A stretch of 64,000 bases of DNA from Nageia nagi. Taxonomy: Eukaryota > Pinophyta. Made by a program: the position numbers and the translations under genes. Positions 35,475 to 47,549 of this stretch are shown in pieces. Under the pieces are notes generated by a model. It did no database searches. It was not told the DNA's origin and worked only from the letters and a program-made list of their open reading frames with translations. The stretch is from contig JBITNC010000001.1 in NCBI GenBank assembly GCA_050084985.1, positions 63,550,001-63,614,000 of the forward strand, read 5' to 3'. Within the stretch, counting starts at the first letter, position 1; the number at the start of each line of letters is the position of its first letter.

Positions 35475-36963
35475 AGGCCTAGTGAGCTTCCATGCTGACA
35501 ACATGGTTGAGCATGTCTTTCCTAGCTTCTACTCTTCTTCTTCTCCTTCCTCTTCTTCTCTCTCTCTTTGTAATTCAGCGTGGCCCCTCCTTGACCACCC
35601 CATCCTACATTGTATCTCGTTTGGTTGGGTGCACATGATTTAGGGCTTTGACCTCCACTTATACTTTTGTTTGGCTGGTATAGGCTTTATGTTGGGCTAC
35701 TTTGAGCCTTTTTTGGTAATTTTAGCATTCATGTACTCTCCAGACCAATTGACTGCTTTTAGTCACCTGTGGACATTAATATATTTTCTTTCTTTCTCAG
35801 TCCTGTTGTCTCTCATAGCAAGACAAAGAATAAACAAGAAGAAAAAAGCAACATATGCAAGAACTAGAAAAAGCACAGAAAACTTGGTGGAGGAGAATTA
35901 ATCTCTCACCACCCAATTTTTGATAGCTTTTCAATTTTCCCACATATACAATACAGTGGACTGGTACATTTTTAGATTAAAAGAGGGAGATGCATAGTGC
36001 ACAAAATGTCCAACATGCACTACACACTACACAAGTACTCTCATGCGAAACCCGTAACTTTTAATTGAAACAATATGTTATATCCCTACATACATTAAGC
36101 ATTAGGACTCAAGGAGGCAGTATTGATAAGTACTAGTATACACTATACATTACATTTCATTGATTTCAACAATCTATAGTTTATTCATTGGTCATACTAG
36201 CTTGGTTTTAGATCGATGTTTCATTTCTGATTGTAAGACCAGGTGGAGTAAATTTTTATATTTACATTTTTATTGATTTGCATCAGTCAGAATAAGAAGC
36301 AACACATCAATTCCAAATTATTATCTTTTTTGTTTCAGCAAAATGATCTAAGTATTTGAAACTAAAGTACATTTCTATTAGCCTGCCATACCATGGCTGC
36401 AATAAAAAACCAAAAAATTAACATAAGCCACGTAGGCCAAAAGACTATTCTTCCCCCCCTCCCTTATTGATGGGGACTATAGATGCCTAAACATAGACTG
36501 AAGCCTGCACATGGACAAGGATGCTATAGGTGCTTCACAAATATTCAGCCACATGGCGGATAAATATGAACTAGGACACCCATTCATCTTCCCTTGGCTG
36601 GCTGAAGTGCTTGAGCCACGTTTGACGTCACTCCCCATTCATTGCCAACAGCATTGTTATGTTAAACTTTGCAGTGAACTGCTCAATCTCCTTAGTTTGC
36701 TTGTGAATGTGTTTTGCAGTATCAAGGAGGCTGGAACTGCATGTTGGCTTATGTTTTAATTTGCAGGTAGTATCACCAAGTTTGCAATCGGGATCTTGTC
36801 CTTTATTGCCGTTTCTAGGTGCTTGCCCAGCTCCTTGAACCGCTTCTAATATTGTTCATATTTATTCCCCAGTTTCACGAAGTTTGAGTAGCCTGTTTTG
36901 CTTCCACCTCTTGCACTTTCAAATCCTCAAGCTCTACCAAATTCAACTTCTGTTGCATTCTAT
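35475..36963. other. intron sequence, possible LINE 3' tail
   Basis: By position the first 430 bases may be the 3' part of the LINE interrupted by C1; an A-rich stretch occurs at 35820-35890. I see no gene in the rest. On the - strand the end of the region could continue the coiled-coil ORF at 36964. Confidence 0.35.
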
Positions 36964-37296
36964 CTAGATCTTCCTCATGCTTGGATCCCATTTCTGCTTG
37001 CCTTCGAAAATTTTACATAAAAGCTGGTGCATCTTTACTGCTTCAACCCTTGCACCCTTGGCATCATCAGGAGCCTCATCTGTTTCTTGTGCCACATTGT
37101 CAATCTTTTTGCCCAAGCAGCAACTTAGTCCTAGGACTGTATGATAGACTGCCTCTGTGACCCCCATAGCCTTAATAAATAGAATGTTTTGGGTGGGAGT
37201 CAAGACAAGGTTGGACAAACGGACTCTTGAAATCTCCTTCTGAATAACTCCCTCTAGGATGCTGATTTGTCTGCTGACTGCTTCAAGCTTGTTCAT
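36964..37296 (-). pseudogene. unidentified coiled-coil-like ORF
   Basis: 110 codons opening MNKLEAVSRQISILEGVIQK, followed by an Ala-, Glu- and Lys-rich stretch. The - strand below it also reads as helical protein after a stop (HEEDLDRMQQKLNLVELEDL and on). The composition resembles the C-terminal coiled coils of the hairpin-array family, but I find no direct match. It may be a remote relic of such a gene or another retroelement protein. Confidence 0.35.
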
Positions 37297-37528
37297 GGCA
37301 TCCTTGAAGGACCTAGTCCCATAGGGAGCACTGAGAAGACACCCAGTTATCTTCCTTGATTAGACTTTTGGGTTGGCATGGATTTTTATTTTCGCCAGTC
37401 ATAAAATTAACAAACAAAAGGTCATTTTGCCATCACGTCTATTTTTTCCCTTTGGGGCATCTGATTATGATGTATGGAAGCCCTAGTCCCAGCAGAGTGG
37501 TGGGTTCACATACGACCTTTGATTATCG

Positions 37529-37834
37529 ATGTTAAGGGTGCTATTAGATCCTGAAAATTTCAATTATGCGCCTGATTTTTCTGACATCTCAAGAAGGATT
37601 CCTGTCAGTCACCGTTTAACATCAATACCTCCAGCTATATTAGCAAAAAAAACATGTGATTCTAAAATGTGTGAACAGGCTTGCTTTCAAGTATATGCAT
37701 TGGCTTCAGATGAGTTACCAAATGCATTGATTGGGAAAGAAAAGGAAGAGCTTCTTGGGTCATTAATTCAAGATGCAGATAAGGAGGAGATGGTAAGGTG
37801 GAAAGGTTTGCTAGCAGAAGATGCCACTTGGTAA
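37529..37834 (+). pseudogene. chimeric ORF: unknown peptide joined to a chromodomain fragment
   Basis: 101 codons. About 88 residues (DPENFNYAPDFSDISRRIPV and on, to about 37790) have the composition of a host globular protein and are not recognised. They run in frame into VRWKGLLAEDATW, a Gypsy chromodomain. A stop then replaces the Glu codon, and the homology continues as GPEILIHPAL to LGGAHL at 37904. The junction falls at the sequence gagatg|gtaaggtgg. Either a host fragment was captured by the element or a deletion fused two sequences. Confidence 0.5.
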
Positions 37835-38902
37835 GGACCTGAAATCCTTATACATCCTGCCTTGAATTGCTTATGGGCAAGCAATTTGGGAGGGGCACAC
37901 TTGTAATGTCCCCATTTTAGATAGCCTTTTAATTATCATTAATGATTATATATATTAACTGAAGTGGGATCCCCTTTTTATTAAAAAATAAATAAGTGTT
38001 ATAGAAATAATAAAGTGATAGCTAATGTCATTATAAAAATAAATGGTCTTTTAATAGAAGTTATGAAGACCCAAGAAAGGGGCACCTAGTGGGAGAAGAG
38101 TGGTTGGATTAGCAAGTTATTTTTCTCTTATATAACTTGTGGAGAGAGTGTTTGGATTAGCACATTTCCTCCATCTTCTGTGGATGAAAACCTGCAAAAG
38201 AAAGAATTAGAGGATGAAACCCCTTTGGTTCTCCATTGTTGGATCCATCCGGAGTTCACATTGAGTTTATTGATTGATGGTTTGAAGATAAAAATCAGAA
38301 ATTGAGGGTTTTGGATCAGATTTGTAGATTGTAACCAAATCTGAAGTTTTTAATCAGATTTGAAGGTTTTGAGGACAAATTTATCAGATTTGAAGGTTTG
38401 ATGAATAGATCTATGGTCAGGGTTTGCTTGTGAAGATTTCTGCAATCAACTTTGAAGAGTTTCGACCGGATTTAAGGGTTGAGATCAGATTTGAGTTTAG
38501 GACCAGATCTACAGAGTTTGAAGATCAAATCTGAAATTGGTGTTCCAATCAAGCATTTGGCATCGTAATTTGGGCGTCCATCATCAAGGGTTGGATCTAA
38601 GGTTTGAGAGGCATATTTCAGGCAGGATCGCTCTTCGTAGTGAGACGTCCAGCCTTCGGGCTGGTATATGTTGTTTTTGAGGAAATTCAATTTGTATTTC
38701 AGGTGCATAATTTGTGATTTGCCCTGATCTGGATTGTACTGGAATTTCTACATAAATAAAGTAGGTTTTGTTATTGATATGCATTTTTATTTGCAAAAGT
38801 ACCTAGGGTTTGTTTGGATCTGCATATGCTTTCAATGTTATTTCAGATTTGCAATTTAAGGGTTGAATTTGAGTAGATTTGTATGCCTAGGGTTTGTATT
38901 TT

Positions 38903-39387
38903 TGAAGAATCTAAGTATATTCAATAATCCAAATTTACATACATTCAGTAATATTCAACAATGGAGGAAATATAAACTCATTAATCTGAATCAATAATAG
39001 AACAATAAATCACTGATGCAAATAATCTGGAACTGAATATATAAGTAGTAGAATCAAATATGTACAATCTTGAATGGAGGTCAGCTAGAACGCTTACCCA
39101 ACACACCATACTTCACTTGGTCTCTCACACCAAGCTACACATCAATATGTAACTATCCAACCAACCTAATCGCTTAAGCAAGCAGACAACTAAATACATA
39201 ACATCTTGAAGAGAACACAACAACCGGATTGTGAAGAAAATGAACAAAATATGAAAAGACTCAAAATTGGGTGAAGTGTTATGCCAATGTGGTGGTGACT
39301 GCGTTTCTGGGAAAATAGTGTAAAAAGTCAGTTTTGAGGTTGGATCTTGAAGTCAAGTTCAAGTTTGATCAAGCCCAATTTCCAACA
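38903..39387 (-). repeat. 3' LTR of the Copia-like element (uninterrupted)
   Basis: 485 bp. On the - strand it starts TGTTGGAAATTGGGCTTGAT and ends AGATTCTTCA. A purine tract (CATCAAAGGGGAGAA) precedes it at 39388-39402. It serves as the empty-site reference for the two insertions in the 5' LTR. Confidence 0.9.
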
Positions 39388-40013
39388 TTCTCCCCTTTGA
39401 TGCTGAAGGGACTCAGAAATGATTTCTGAAGCATCACACATGGACTGAAACAGCTTTTTTATGCCTCTTCCAATTTTGTAACAAAAAATGTAAAAGTTGA
39501 AAAGTCTTTGGTTGGCACCCACCATGTTGTTGCTTTTCAAACGGGCTGTCCATCATGCTTGCTGTCTCCTGCAAATAAAATCTCACAAATCCGGGTGGCT
39601 TTTGATGACAAACTCCCCTTTGATTAAAAAACTTTTCATCAATTTTGCGAATGGTTCTCAACAACCATATCATCACTTGATCATCAATGTCATTACCAAC
39701 GTTTATTCATGCTCTAATTGAGCAATTTCTGAACTGAACCATCTCATCATACCACCCTACAATTTCACAAATCTTCACACAAATTATACAAAACATGTTG
39801 GCCATGAAATGACTCACTACAGACGCAACTAGCGAAAATGCTTCCTACAACAAAAAGATGCTCTTCAACAAAAAATGTACTGCCAATAAATGACTGTCCG
39901 TAACTCACATCTCAGCCATGATATGACTGCCCTCTATTGCAAGAAATGGATGGTTCTTCAAAAAAATACTGTTCTCAACAAGAACTTTGCATTCCTCCTT
40001 CCATTGAAGGTCT

Positions 40014-41650
40014 TCAAGCACATACTGCTGTACACAACAACTTTGCACACAAAAATTCTTGCAATGTTTGCTCACAAGCACAAACTCCCAATATTGTCTT
40101 TGTAAGACAAACAACATTTTGCATAAACTCATTCAACATAACAGTATCAAAACTTTCCAACAAATGCAAACTCCTTCGAGAAATCAAGTCATCAACAAAT
40201 GAACAAATTTTCAAAAAGTCTTCACCTTCTTTCTTGAGGTATTGATTAGAGTTCCTTGTGCTTTCAATAAAGTCATACTGCTGCAAATATTTACTGTTCT
40301 CTTCCATTGTTGTTTCAAAAACAACATTCTCCTTCATAGTAAGCGTGTTGCTTGCAGCTTCTTCACACAAACAAGCTTCTTCTTTTTCATTTACTGCTGT
40401 GTTTTTCTTATTTGGACAGTCCAAAGTTGCCCCTACAACACAAAAATCACTCACAAATGCTCCATACATCGCCTTTACAAAACAAATTTCATCCTCTATT
40501 GTTTTTGGAAAGTGAAAGTCTTCAATGACTACCTCTCCAATGAGATAGTCTTTACTATTTTCTTCTTTCAACATAACATTTTTCACTTTTGAAGAGTGAT
40601 CTTCATCAAGCGAAAAATCAAGAATAGTGCTAATAGCTTTTACCTCATTTTCATCAACAAAATCTAAGCATTGATTCCACAATGGACCAGTCATAGTCTT
40701 CTCAACCAAATCAGCCTTTTCTTTAACATAGTCTTCAAGCAAATCTTCCATTTCATCTTCAACACAACAATCTTTCATGAACATTGCTTCCTCAACATTT
40801 AAATCAGCCTTTTCAAAACAGTCATCATGCATTCTTGAAGAATGGTCTTCACTCCATTTTTCCTCCATGTGCACTTCTTTGTCATTAATAACAAAATCTG
40901 GTTTGCTTTCTAAATCTAGGCATGCCTTTTCAAGGCAACAATTTACTTCTTTTGAGCAATTTTCAAGCCAGTATACTGCTAAAACTTCGTTTTCAAATTC
41001 CGGAACAGTCTTTTTAAGACATTTCTCCACTCTTTGTGAGTGGTCTTCAAGCCGGCACTTCATTACACAACTTTCTTCTTCATTTTTCTCTCCCTTCGGA
41101 GGAAGTCCAATATGAGCATTCTCTCTTTGTAGAGAATCTTCAACAAGTGCATCCTCATTACAAACATTATTAGTCTTGTTAAGACAGTCTTCAACAATGC
41201 ACTCTTCAAATGCTCCAACAACAAAATCTAGAACAACAATGGCTTCTTCTTTTTCATTTGCATAACCTCTATCAACAGCAAATCCTCTTCTTTGTCCTCT
41301 TTCTTGAGAAGAATATAAACCTCTTCTTGGAGCAACAATGGCCCCTTCTTCTTCAACATTTTTTTTTCAAATCTGGAACAACAATGTTCCCCCTTGCTCA
41401 CAAAACAAATATTTTCTTGAGCGATTTGATCACCACCAAAACAAACTTGCAACTTTTTCCATGCTGTAAGAAGTGGAAAAAATATTTTTTTTTTCATGCT
41501 TTTTCTAATATCTAGAAGAGCCAAACAATTTTGGTGTTCCACTTTTTTTAATCTTCTTTTCTCTCCTTCAAGAGAGCTCCAATCTTCTAGTTCAGCATAC
41601 CCATCTTCAACAATTGCCCATAGGCCTTTACCCATCAACAATGTCTTCAT
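40014..41650 (-). pseudogene. gag-like start and long acidic, Cys-rich ORF of the Copia-like element
   Basis: The frame 41650-41228 begins MKTLLMGKGLWAIVEDGY and reaches EHQNCLALLDIRKSM, resembling the start of plant Copia gag (DUF4219/UBN2). After a run of nine A residues at about 41360 the homologous message moves to another frame. That frame stays open for roughly 450 codons to 40014 (from NVEEEGAIVAPRRGLYSS through 41063-40014). This part is rich in Glu, Asp and Cys, with recurring short units such as E-x-x-L-E-x-C-L. It has no knuckle, protease or polymerase motif. The function is unknown, and the length of the open frame in a decayed region is notable. Confidence 0.65.
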
Positions 41651-41861
41651 TTTTATGCTTCAAAAATGAAAATGCTCTCCATCAAATTTTGGTAGTTGTA
41701 AAAAATTAGTGTTGATAGCCATTACACTAGAACACCAAGAAACCCCATGGGAAATCAACGAGAAAATAATTTTGTAAAATTATTTCCAAGATCCCTAGAG
41801 GTTTACTCTAACTCTCCAATCTACCATTCTTTTTCAAACCCATCAAATCAAATCAAACCAA

Positions 41862-41873
41862 GCTTTGATACCA
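41862..41873 (-). other. primer-binding site of the Copia-like element
   Basis: TGGTATCAAAGC on the - strand, two bases from the 5' LTR end. It is complementary to the 3' end of initiator tRNA-Met, as in most plant LTR retrotransposons. Confidence 0.85.
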
Positions 41874-41875
41874 GA

Positions 41876-42046
41876 TGAAGAATCTAAGTAGATTCAATAA
41901 TCCAAATTTACTGACATTCAACAATGGAGGAAATACAAACTCATAAATATGAATCAACAATGGAGCAATACATCATTGATGCAAATAATCTAGAACTGAA
42001 TATATAAATAGTAGAATCAGATATGTACAATCCTTAATAGATTTAA
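41876..42046 (-). repeat. 5' LTR of the Copia-like element, inner part
   Basis: Matches 38903-39073 at roughly 85-90 percent by eye, with one indel of about 12 bp. The rest of this LTR is at 42822-42840 and 48535-48931. Confidence 0.88.
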
Positions 42047-42821
42047 TGTACCTTTCTGGGTTTTATCTGAATTAGCATTCAATTCCACACTTACCCAGAA
42101 ATTAGGGCATCAATGAACATGCTCAATAATCATTCAAAACATGTGCTCAAACTAGAATATAACAGCGATAGCTAAAGCTCATAGAATATACGATTATGAC
42201 CAAAACTGGGCACAAATCAGATCTGTAACATAACAAAAATATAGCTCCAAAAGTACTCAATTGGCCCAAGTCCCAAGGCAGCTCCCTAGCTTGGTGCAAG
42301 TCTCAAGATGACTACCAATGGCTTGCGCAAGCTCCCAAATGGCAAGAATGATAGGAGCAAGCTCTCCAAGAGGTGTAGAAGTGGAGATCAACCACTTCTA
42401 GGCTAGGGAATAGCCCTAAGCCCTAGAAGTAAGAGAAGGGAAGCATCCCTAAGCTCCGAATGATAAGATCGAATGCACAAGATGATGTCTTCAAATGACC
42501 AAATGCCTTCACTTTATAGCATTCCAAACTTGTCAATATGTCTTCCTAAGATGGCCGGCCAAGGAGGGAGTAATAATAAAATATTAAATGATCTAAAAGC
42601 CTCCTCATCATGGCTGATTAAGTGAGGGGAGATTAATCATATTAAATAATCCTTTTTCTTCACCAAATAAACACTAAGTATGCCCTTAGCTTAGGCGCAT
42701 GTCTCTCAGGCAAAAGTATGAATAAAATAATAATAAAATATTCCTAGTCTAAGTGCTAATGATCACAATGAATATGTAAGAGGTGTAGATGTTTAGATGT
42801 CCCAAATTTGGGGACATTACA
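42047..42821 (-). repeat. solo LTR of a TGTAATGTCCCC Gypsy family
   Basis: On the - strand it starts TGTAATGTCCCCAAATTTGG at 42821. The other end is near 42047 (CAGAAAGGTACA). About 775 bp. Comparison with the empty 3' LTR shows that it interrupts ...acaatcttgaatggagg.... The right flank is TTGGA, and the left side has ATAGA five bases further out, so the left end may be a few bases off. It contains no coding sequence. Confidence 0.72.
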
Positions 42822-43717
42822 TTGGAGTTCAGCTAGGACCTGTTGGGTGGTTTTTCTTTCCTACCCTAAAGTAGTGAGAAAAGCTCCAACACTTCAAGTG
42901 AAAGGATGTTACTCCTTCCCGCTATGGGGAGTGGTCACCCCAAAGGTTAGCTCCATGTCTTGGCAGAGATAACACAGGGACTGGCTGAGATGTTTAAAGT
43001 TGCCACCAACATGAATATCATATATGGATTTAAGGGACTTTGAGTTTTGCACTTTGTTGTTTCAGGAAATTGCTAAGGGAAATAATGGGTGCGAAAGCTG
43101 AAAAAAAAAGTTTAAAATAAAATAAATTGGTAGAAAGACCGTGGGCAGTAAAATGCAACTACAGGCATGCGGATTCACGGGCTTGGGATAATATCCTCAA
43201 AAGTCAACTTGCTAGGTCTCGACGTAGGTTTCAAGCATCCTCAATCCATCCCACTAGCCAACTACACAAATTGTCTAGTGGAAGGAGCGTGAAGTTGTGG
43301 CAAGGATGGAATAGGACGGGATGGAGGTAACATTCAATGATCCAGGTGAAGTTCCTATTGTGAGCGACATCAACAAGACATTTTTAGGTATCCAAGCCTA
43401 AAATTGCAAATGACGAAATACCACAAACAAGATGCTAATCAACCACTTCATAAGATTTCCAAGCATTCTCTTATCCACTCCATACAATTTACAAGATGCA
43501 CCAAGTGATTAAAATCAACACAAAGTAGTGATAGAACAAACTAGATAGCATTGTCATTCATTCATTCGAATTCGGCATTACAACATGAGAGCATATAAAC
43601 ATAATTACATTCACATACACCACATTTAACAAATTTAGAGAATTTTTGTGTTGCAAGCAAAAGTTCCTTCAAATTGTTAAAATGTCAATTCCCCTTTACA
43701 ACTTAATCAAAATGGGG

Positions 43718-43726
43718 TATAAATAG
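43718..43726 (-). promoter_or_regulatory. downstream promoter-like module of D
   Basis: CTATTTATA on the - strand, preceded by TTAGGGTTAGGGACACAC (about 43745-43765) and ATTGGACTATATT (about 43785-43798). Located 3' of the gene, about 880 bp before the 3' end. Same arrangement as C2 and E. Confidence 0.55.
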
Positions 43727-43958
43727 TTTTTGAGCAACTAACAGTGTGTCCCTAACCCTAATTGCGAATTACGAGAAAAACAATATAGTCCAATAAAAAG
43801 TTGCCACAGGGCATCACAAGATCCCTTCTATACTTGTGGGAGCAAATCCTCATCCGTCACAAGTTTGGGAATAAAATAATATTTTATAAAGTATTTTTCT
43901 GAAAATAAAATAAAACTGAAAATAATAACTAAGACGATGGTGGGCCCAAGGCCACAAC

Positions 43959-46900
43959 TCACTCCTTGAATTCCTCATCCAGGAACTTCACTATAAGCTC
44001 CAACTCGCGCAACATCTTTGGAAATTTGGGCTTGTTCTCAACAACACAACATCCAACCTCATCAATCAGTCTCTGCATCTCGCTCTTCCATGCATGGGCT
44101 CTCATCATGTGTTGGAGGTGACTTCCAGACTGGTAGGTGTTCACATCCTTAGTCATGATCAAGCTTTGAAGAAGATGCTTGACCTTTGTCACTACCAAGT
44201 TCGCCTCCCTGATGGTGGTGTCGTCTTCTAGAAACTTAACCTGGAAGTCCATCTGTTTAATGCTTGTGTTAGCCTTGTCATTGATCATATTCACCTCTTT
44301 CTTGACCTCTTGGAAGTGGGTGACTACCTGATTGATCACACCCAAGTAGAACCAATAGTCTTCACAGAATTTGACATCTTCGGGCCTTTGACTCTGTTTC
44401 ATCTCAAATCTCACTATCCTTGGCTTCCGAGACTCCAAGATCTTGAGGAGGCTAACCCTTTCAGTCACAATGTCTTTTAGTTTTTGCTCCTCGAATGAGA
44501 CTCTTTGTAAGGCACCAATGAATTGCTCTAGCATTGTCAAAACCTCGATCACTTCTTGTTTTACCGCAATCATGCCCTCCTTGAGAGGCTTTATCCTTTG
44601 GAGCTTGTCTTGCGGTACTTTGGCAGACTCAATCTCTCGAGTCAATCTCCTCTGGGCGGCCAACTCCTTCATGAGGTTTTTTATTTCTTTCTCCTCTAGT
44701 AGCCAGTACTTGGCGATTGCCTTTGTGTTGGAAATGATTGTGTGCTTCCTTCCAACCATGCTAATGGGACCTATGTTAATGATCTGGTTTATTTGCTTGA
44801 TGTCTCCAAGGCGTTAAGGGTTGTTCTTGTCAGCAATTATGGTCTTGATGTGGACTGCACTGTCATTCATATGCACATAAGACTGACTCTTACCCGGACG
44901 AGTGGAGCTCTCTCCAAATCAGTCATTAACTTCTCTTTCTCCAAACTCCTCTCCGACGTCTATGTTAAAAACATTGAGGCACTTATCCATGTCAACACCC
45001 CACTCATGATTTGGTGATGGCTGGTGGGTCTCAATAATTGGTTCTTCAGTGTGGGTTACTTTTCTCTTAGTCCTCTTTAAAGGTCTATCTTCTTCCTCTA
45101 TTGCCCCTAACAATTGAGACCAAGATGTTCTCTTCAACTGCATCCCCCTCGATATTGACTTAGAAGCTAGCCTTTACCTTTCCTTTGGCACGTTGAAGGC
45201 TTCGATGAAGCAGGCTTATGGACTACCTTCAAAATCTCCATGGATGGAGCATCCAGGATATCATCGTGGGGACCCGTACTTGCTTCTTGTTCATTTTTTG
45301 GCTCTCTTTCACATTCATTCTCCAACTCTTCATGCTCATTCTCTTGCTCTCCTTCTGGATTGTCATCAAGTTCATACAAGGGACTAGAGGATGTAGATCC
45401 GGATGGTAGAACGACTGGGGATGGGTGTGAAGTCAATCCTCTAGGTGGTCTCTGTGGTGGTGATGAATATTTCTTTATGTTCCTGACATATCTAACCATC
45501 TTGTCAGTGGCCACATGGTCCAACTCTCTTATGTCGTGCTCATCTATGGTGTTTCTAACTTGCTGCACAATCTGCTCAAATGGATTCTTGCCATGCATGG
45601 AAGCATACTAGCCAACAGGCTCCTAAATCGTTGGGGTAATTTGGGTGACTCTGGACGTGGATTCTTGTGGTCTTCTCCCTCTTGATTGTGACCTCTTGTT
45701 AATGATAGCCTCCACGGTATGTTGTTGCTTTTGAGCATCCTCGTGCATTTTGGTACTGATTTTCTTCATCTCTACCTTGTTGCTTAAGTTCCTGAAAGGC
45801 TCCTCTTCTCTAAGTGGCTTATGTTCATAAGCTCTCTTTCTCTCCTTCATGTAGAAGCCGTGGATTCTATGCTCAAGATCATAGTGGCTTGTTGCAGGCA
45901 TTTTCTTGAAGTTGAATTTCCAAACTCCTCTCTCATGGAATCAACATCCGCCCAAGCTCTAAATTGGTATTCCCCAACTATGATCAGTAGATTCGAGGTG
46001 GTTGATTTCTTCTACCAGTCATGCTCGTGCAAGTGGGTCAACTGCCTTATCATCTCCATCAAAAGCAATTTGTTGCTCACATACATGGGTAGTTGATACG
46101 GTTCTACGGTTGATCCATAAATTCGAATGTAGGAATAGTGTTGGTGATGGATGAAGAAGTTCTCATGCTTCCTCAATGCATCTTGGGCTGAATTTGAGAT
46201 CCTAGCAATCGTGATTTCTCCTTTAAGCTCTTTATAGATCTCATACTCGCATCCATCATTCTTCATGATGAAACTATCCGATCTTCTTTCAACTTTCCAC
46301 TTAGGCTAGCACTTCTAGACAACATATGTTCTCTTTTGAATCTAGGCTGCTTCCCCTAGATTCGTAGGCTTGTACTTGCCATGAAGCAACAAGTACACCA
46401 AGTAAGAGTTGAGGTAGAACTTTCGTGTGGTCCCCATAGATGACAACTGGTCTGCAAAGGTGTTGCTCAACACCTTGCTCCACTTGATCTTCTTTCCCCT
46501 TGCAATCTCCACGATGAAGCCAAAGAACTGCTTCTTGAATTTGGATGCATTTTCTTTACCCAAGACTCTTGACAACATCATAATCATTAACTCCATGGAG
46601 GGGTAGAAGTTAGAGCGAGCGGCTTTGATGAGAGCATTCCCCTTTAGGCGATGATGTTCATCCAGCATCCAATTCCTGATGGCCACAACAGCCCTATTTG
46701 TGTCTTGATAGCACACAAGTGACTCCGCTTTAATATATTCAAAGTTTCCTTCCAAAGCCCATTGGAATGTTGTTTTGATAGCTTCGGAATTGAAGTCCAT
46801 GATGACATTCCCTTTGATGTCTTGAAGCACCCTTTCTCCCTTTTGCCAATGCTGGTTGACTTCTAGGCACAATTCTGGAAAAGTGGCTATGAATGGGACG

Positions 46901-47163
46901 AAGGCACAATTAGAGATATCGGGGAAGAACACAATGTTTTGTTTCAGCTCATTGATTTGCATACCCCATATCTTATCCCTCCTCTACATGGGGTCTACCT
47001 TTTTCCAGTCTGTATCTCTAATTGTGGCAAACCCATTCTTAGAGAACTTAGCCCCTTGGTGTAGGGTTTCTTTGCTCTCACGAATGGTAATGATGCAATC
47101 ATGCCTTAATGTTTCTAGGTCTCTTGGAAAGTCCTTGGCCGAATTGCTCTTTGAGGTAGTCAT
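43959..47163 (-). pseudogene. long gene of unknown function in D
   Basis: About 1,068 codons from the ATG at 47163 (MTTSKSNSAKDF) to the stop at 43959, with only a handful of stops or shifts. Open pieces are 47172-46984, 46962-46342 (206 aa), 46266-46012, 45901-45623, 45598-45167 and 44759-43959 (266 aa). Order: N-domain (FATIRDTDW; FPELCLEVNQHWQKGERVLQ; SKVLSNTFADQLSSM; FYLNSYLVYLLLHGKY), YEIYKELKGEITIARISNS, basic-Ser/Pro-acidic linker (LYELDDNPEGEQENEHEELE), MDKCLNVFNIDVGEEFG, then coiled coil (IKNLMKELAAQRRLTREIE) and CEDYWFYLGVINQ. No known catalytic motif. It is the best copy for reading the whole protein. Confidence 0.78.
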
Positions 47164-47384
47164 GATGCTCAAGTGGGTGACGAAGGCCTCCAGGGGTGAT
47201 GCATTGGTTCCCCAAGCATGCTATGACTCCCACGTTGCCTTGCTTGGCCTCCCAACTCCTTGCGCAAGCCTTGCCAAGTGGTGTGGCAGATTTGGAACTC
47301 AACTTTTGTCTTCTACTTTGAAATTTGGCACAAAAGATGAAGAGGAGATGGATTTGAATTTGAGAAAAATGAGCCTTTGGGCTT

Positions 47385-47393
47385 ATATTTATA
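47385..47393 (-). promoter_or_regulatory. TATA box upstream of the D gene
   Basis: CTATAAATA on the - strand, about 220 bp before the ATG at 47163; the same spacing as C2 and E. Confidence 0.6.
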
Positions 47394-47549
47394 GGCAATT
47401 TTAGGTCTCCAAGAAACCCTAGTCGGTCATGCATGAGGAGGAATTGATCTTGGTTGTCCAAATGGCCAACCTTGAGATGCATGCATGCTCAAAGTTCCAT
47501 GCTTGGCCATCGGAAATTGGATGTGGGGGGTTTAGGGCTCTTCCAAGGT

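Noticed and set aside
43127-43330. 67-codon + strand frame in repeat D
   Set aside because: It lies in the 3' non-coding part of D, is antisense to its orientation and is not shared by the other copies.
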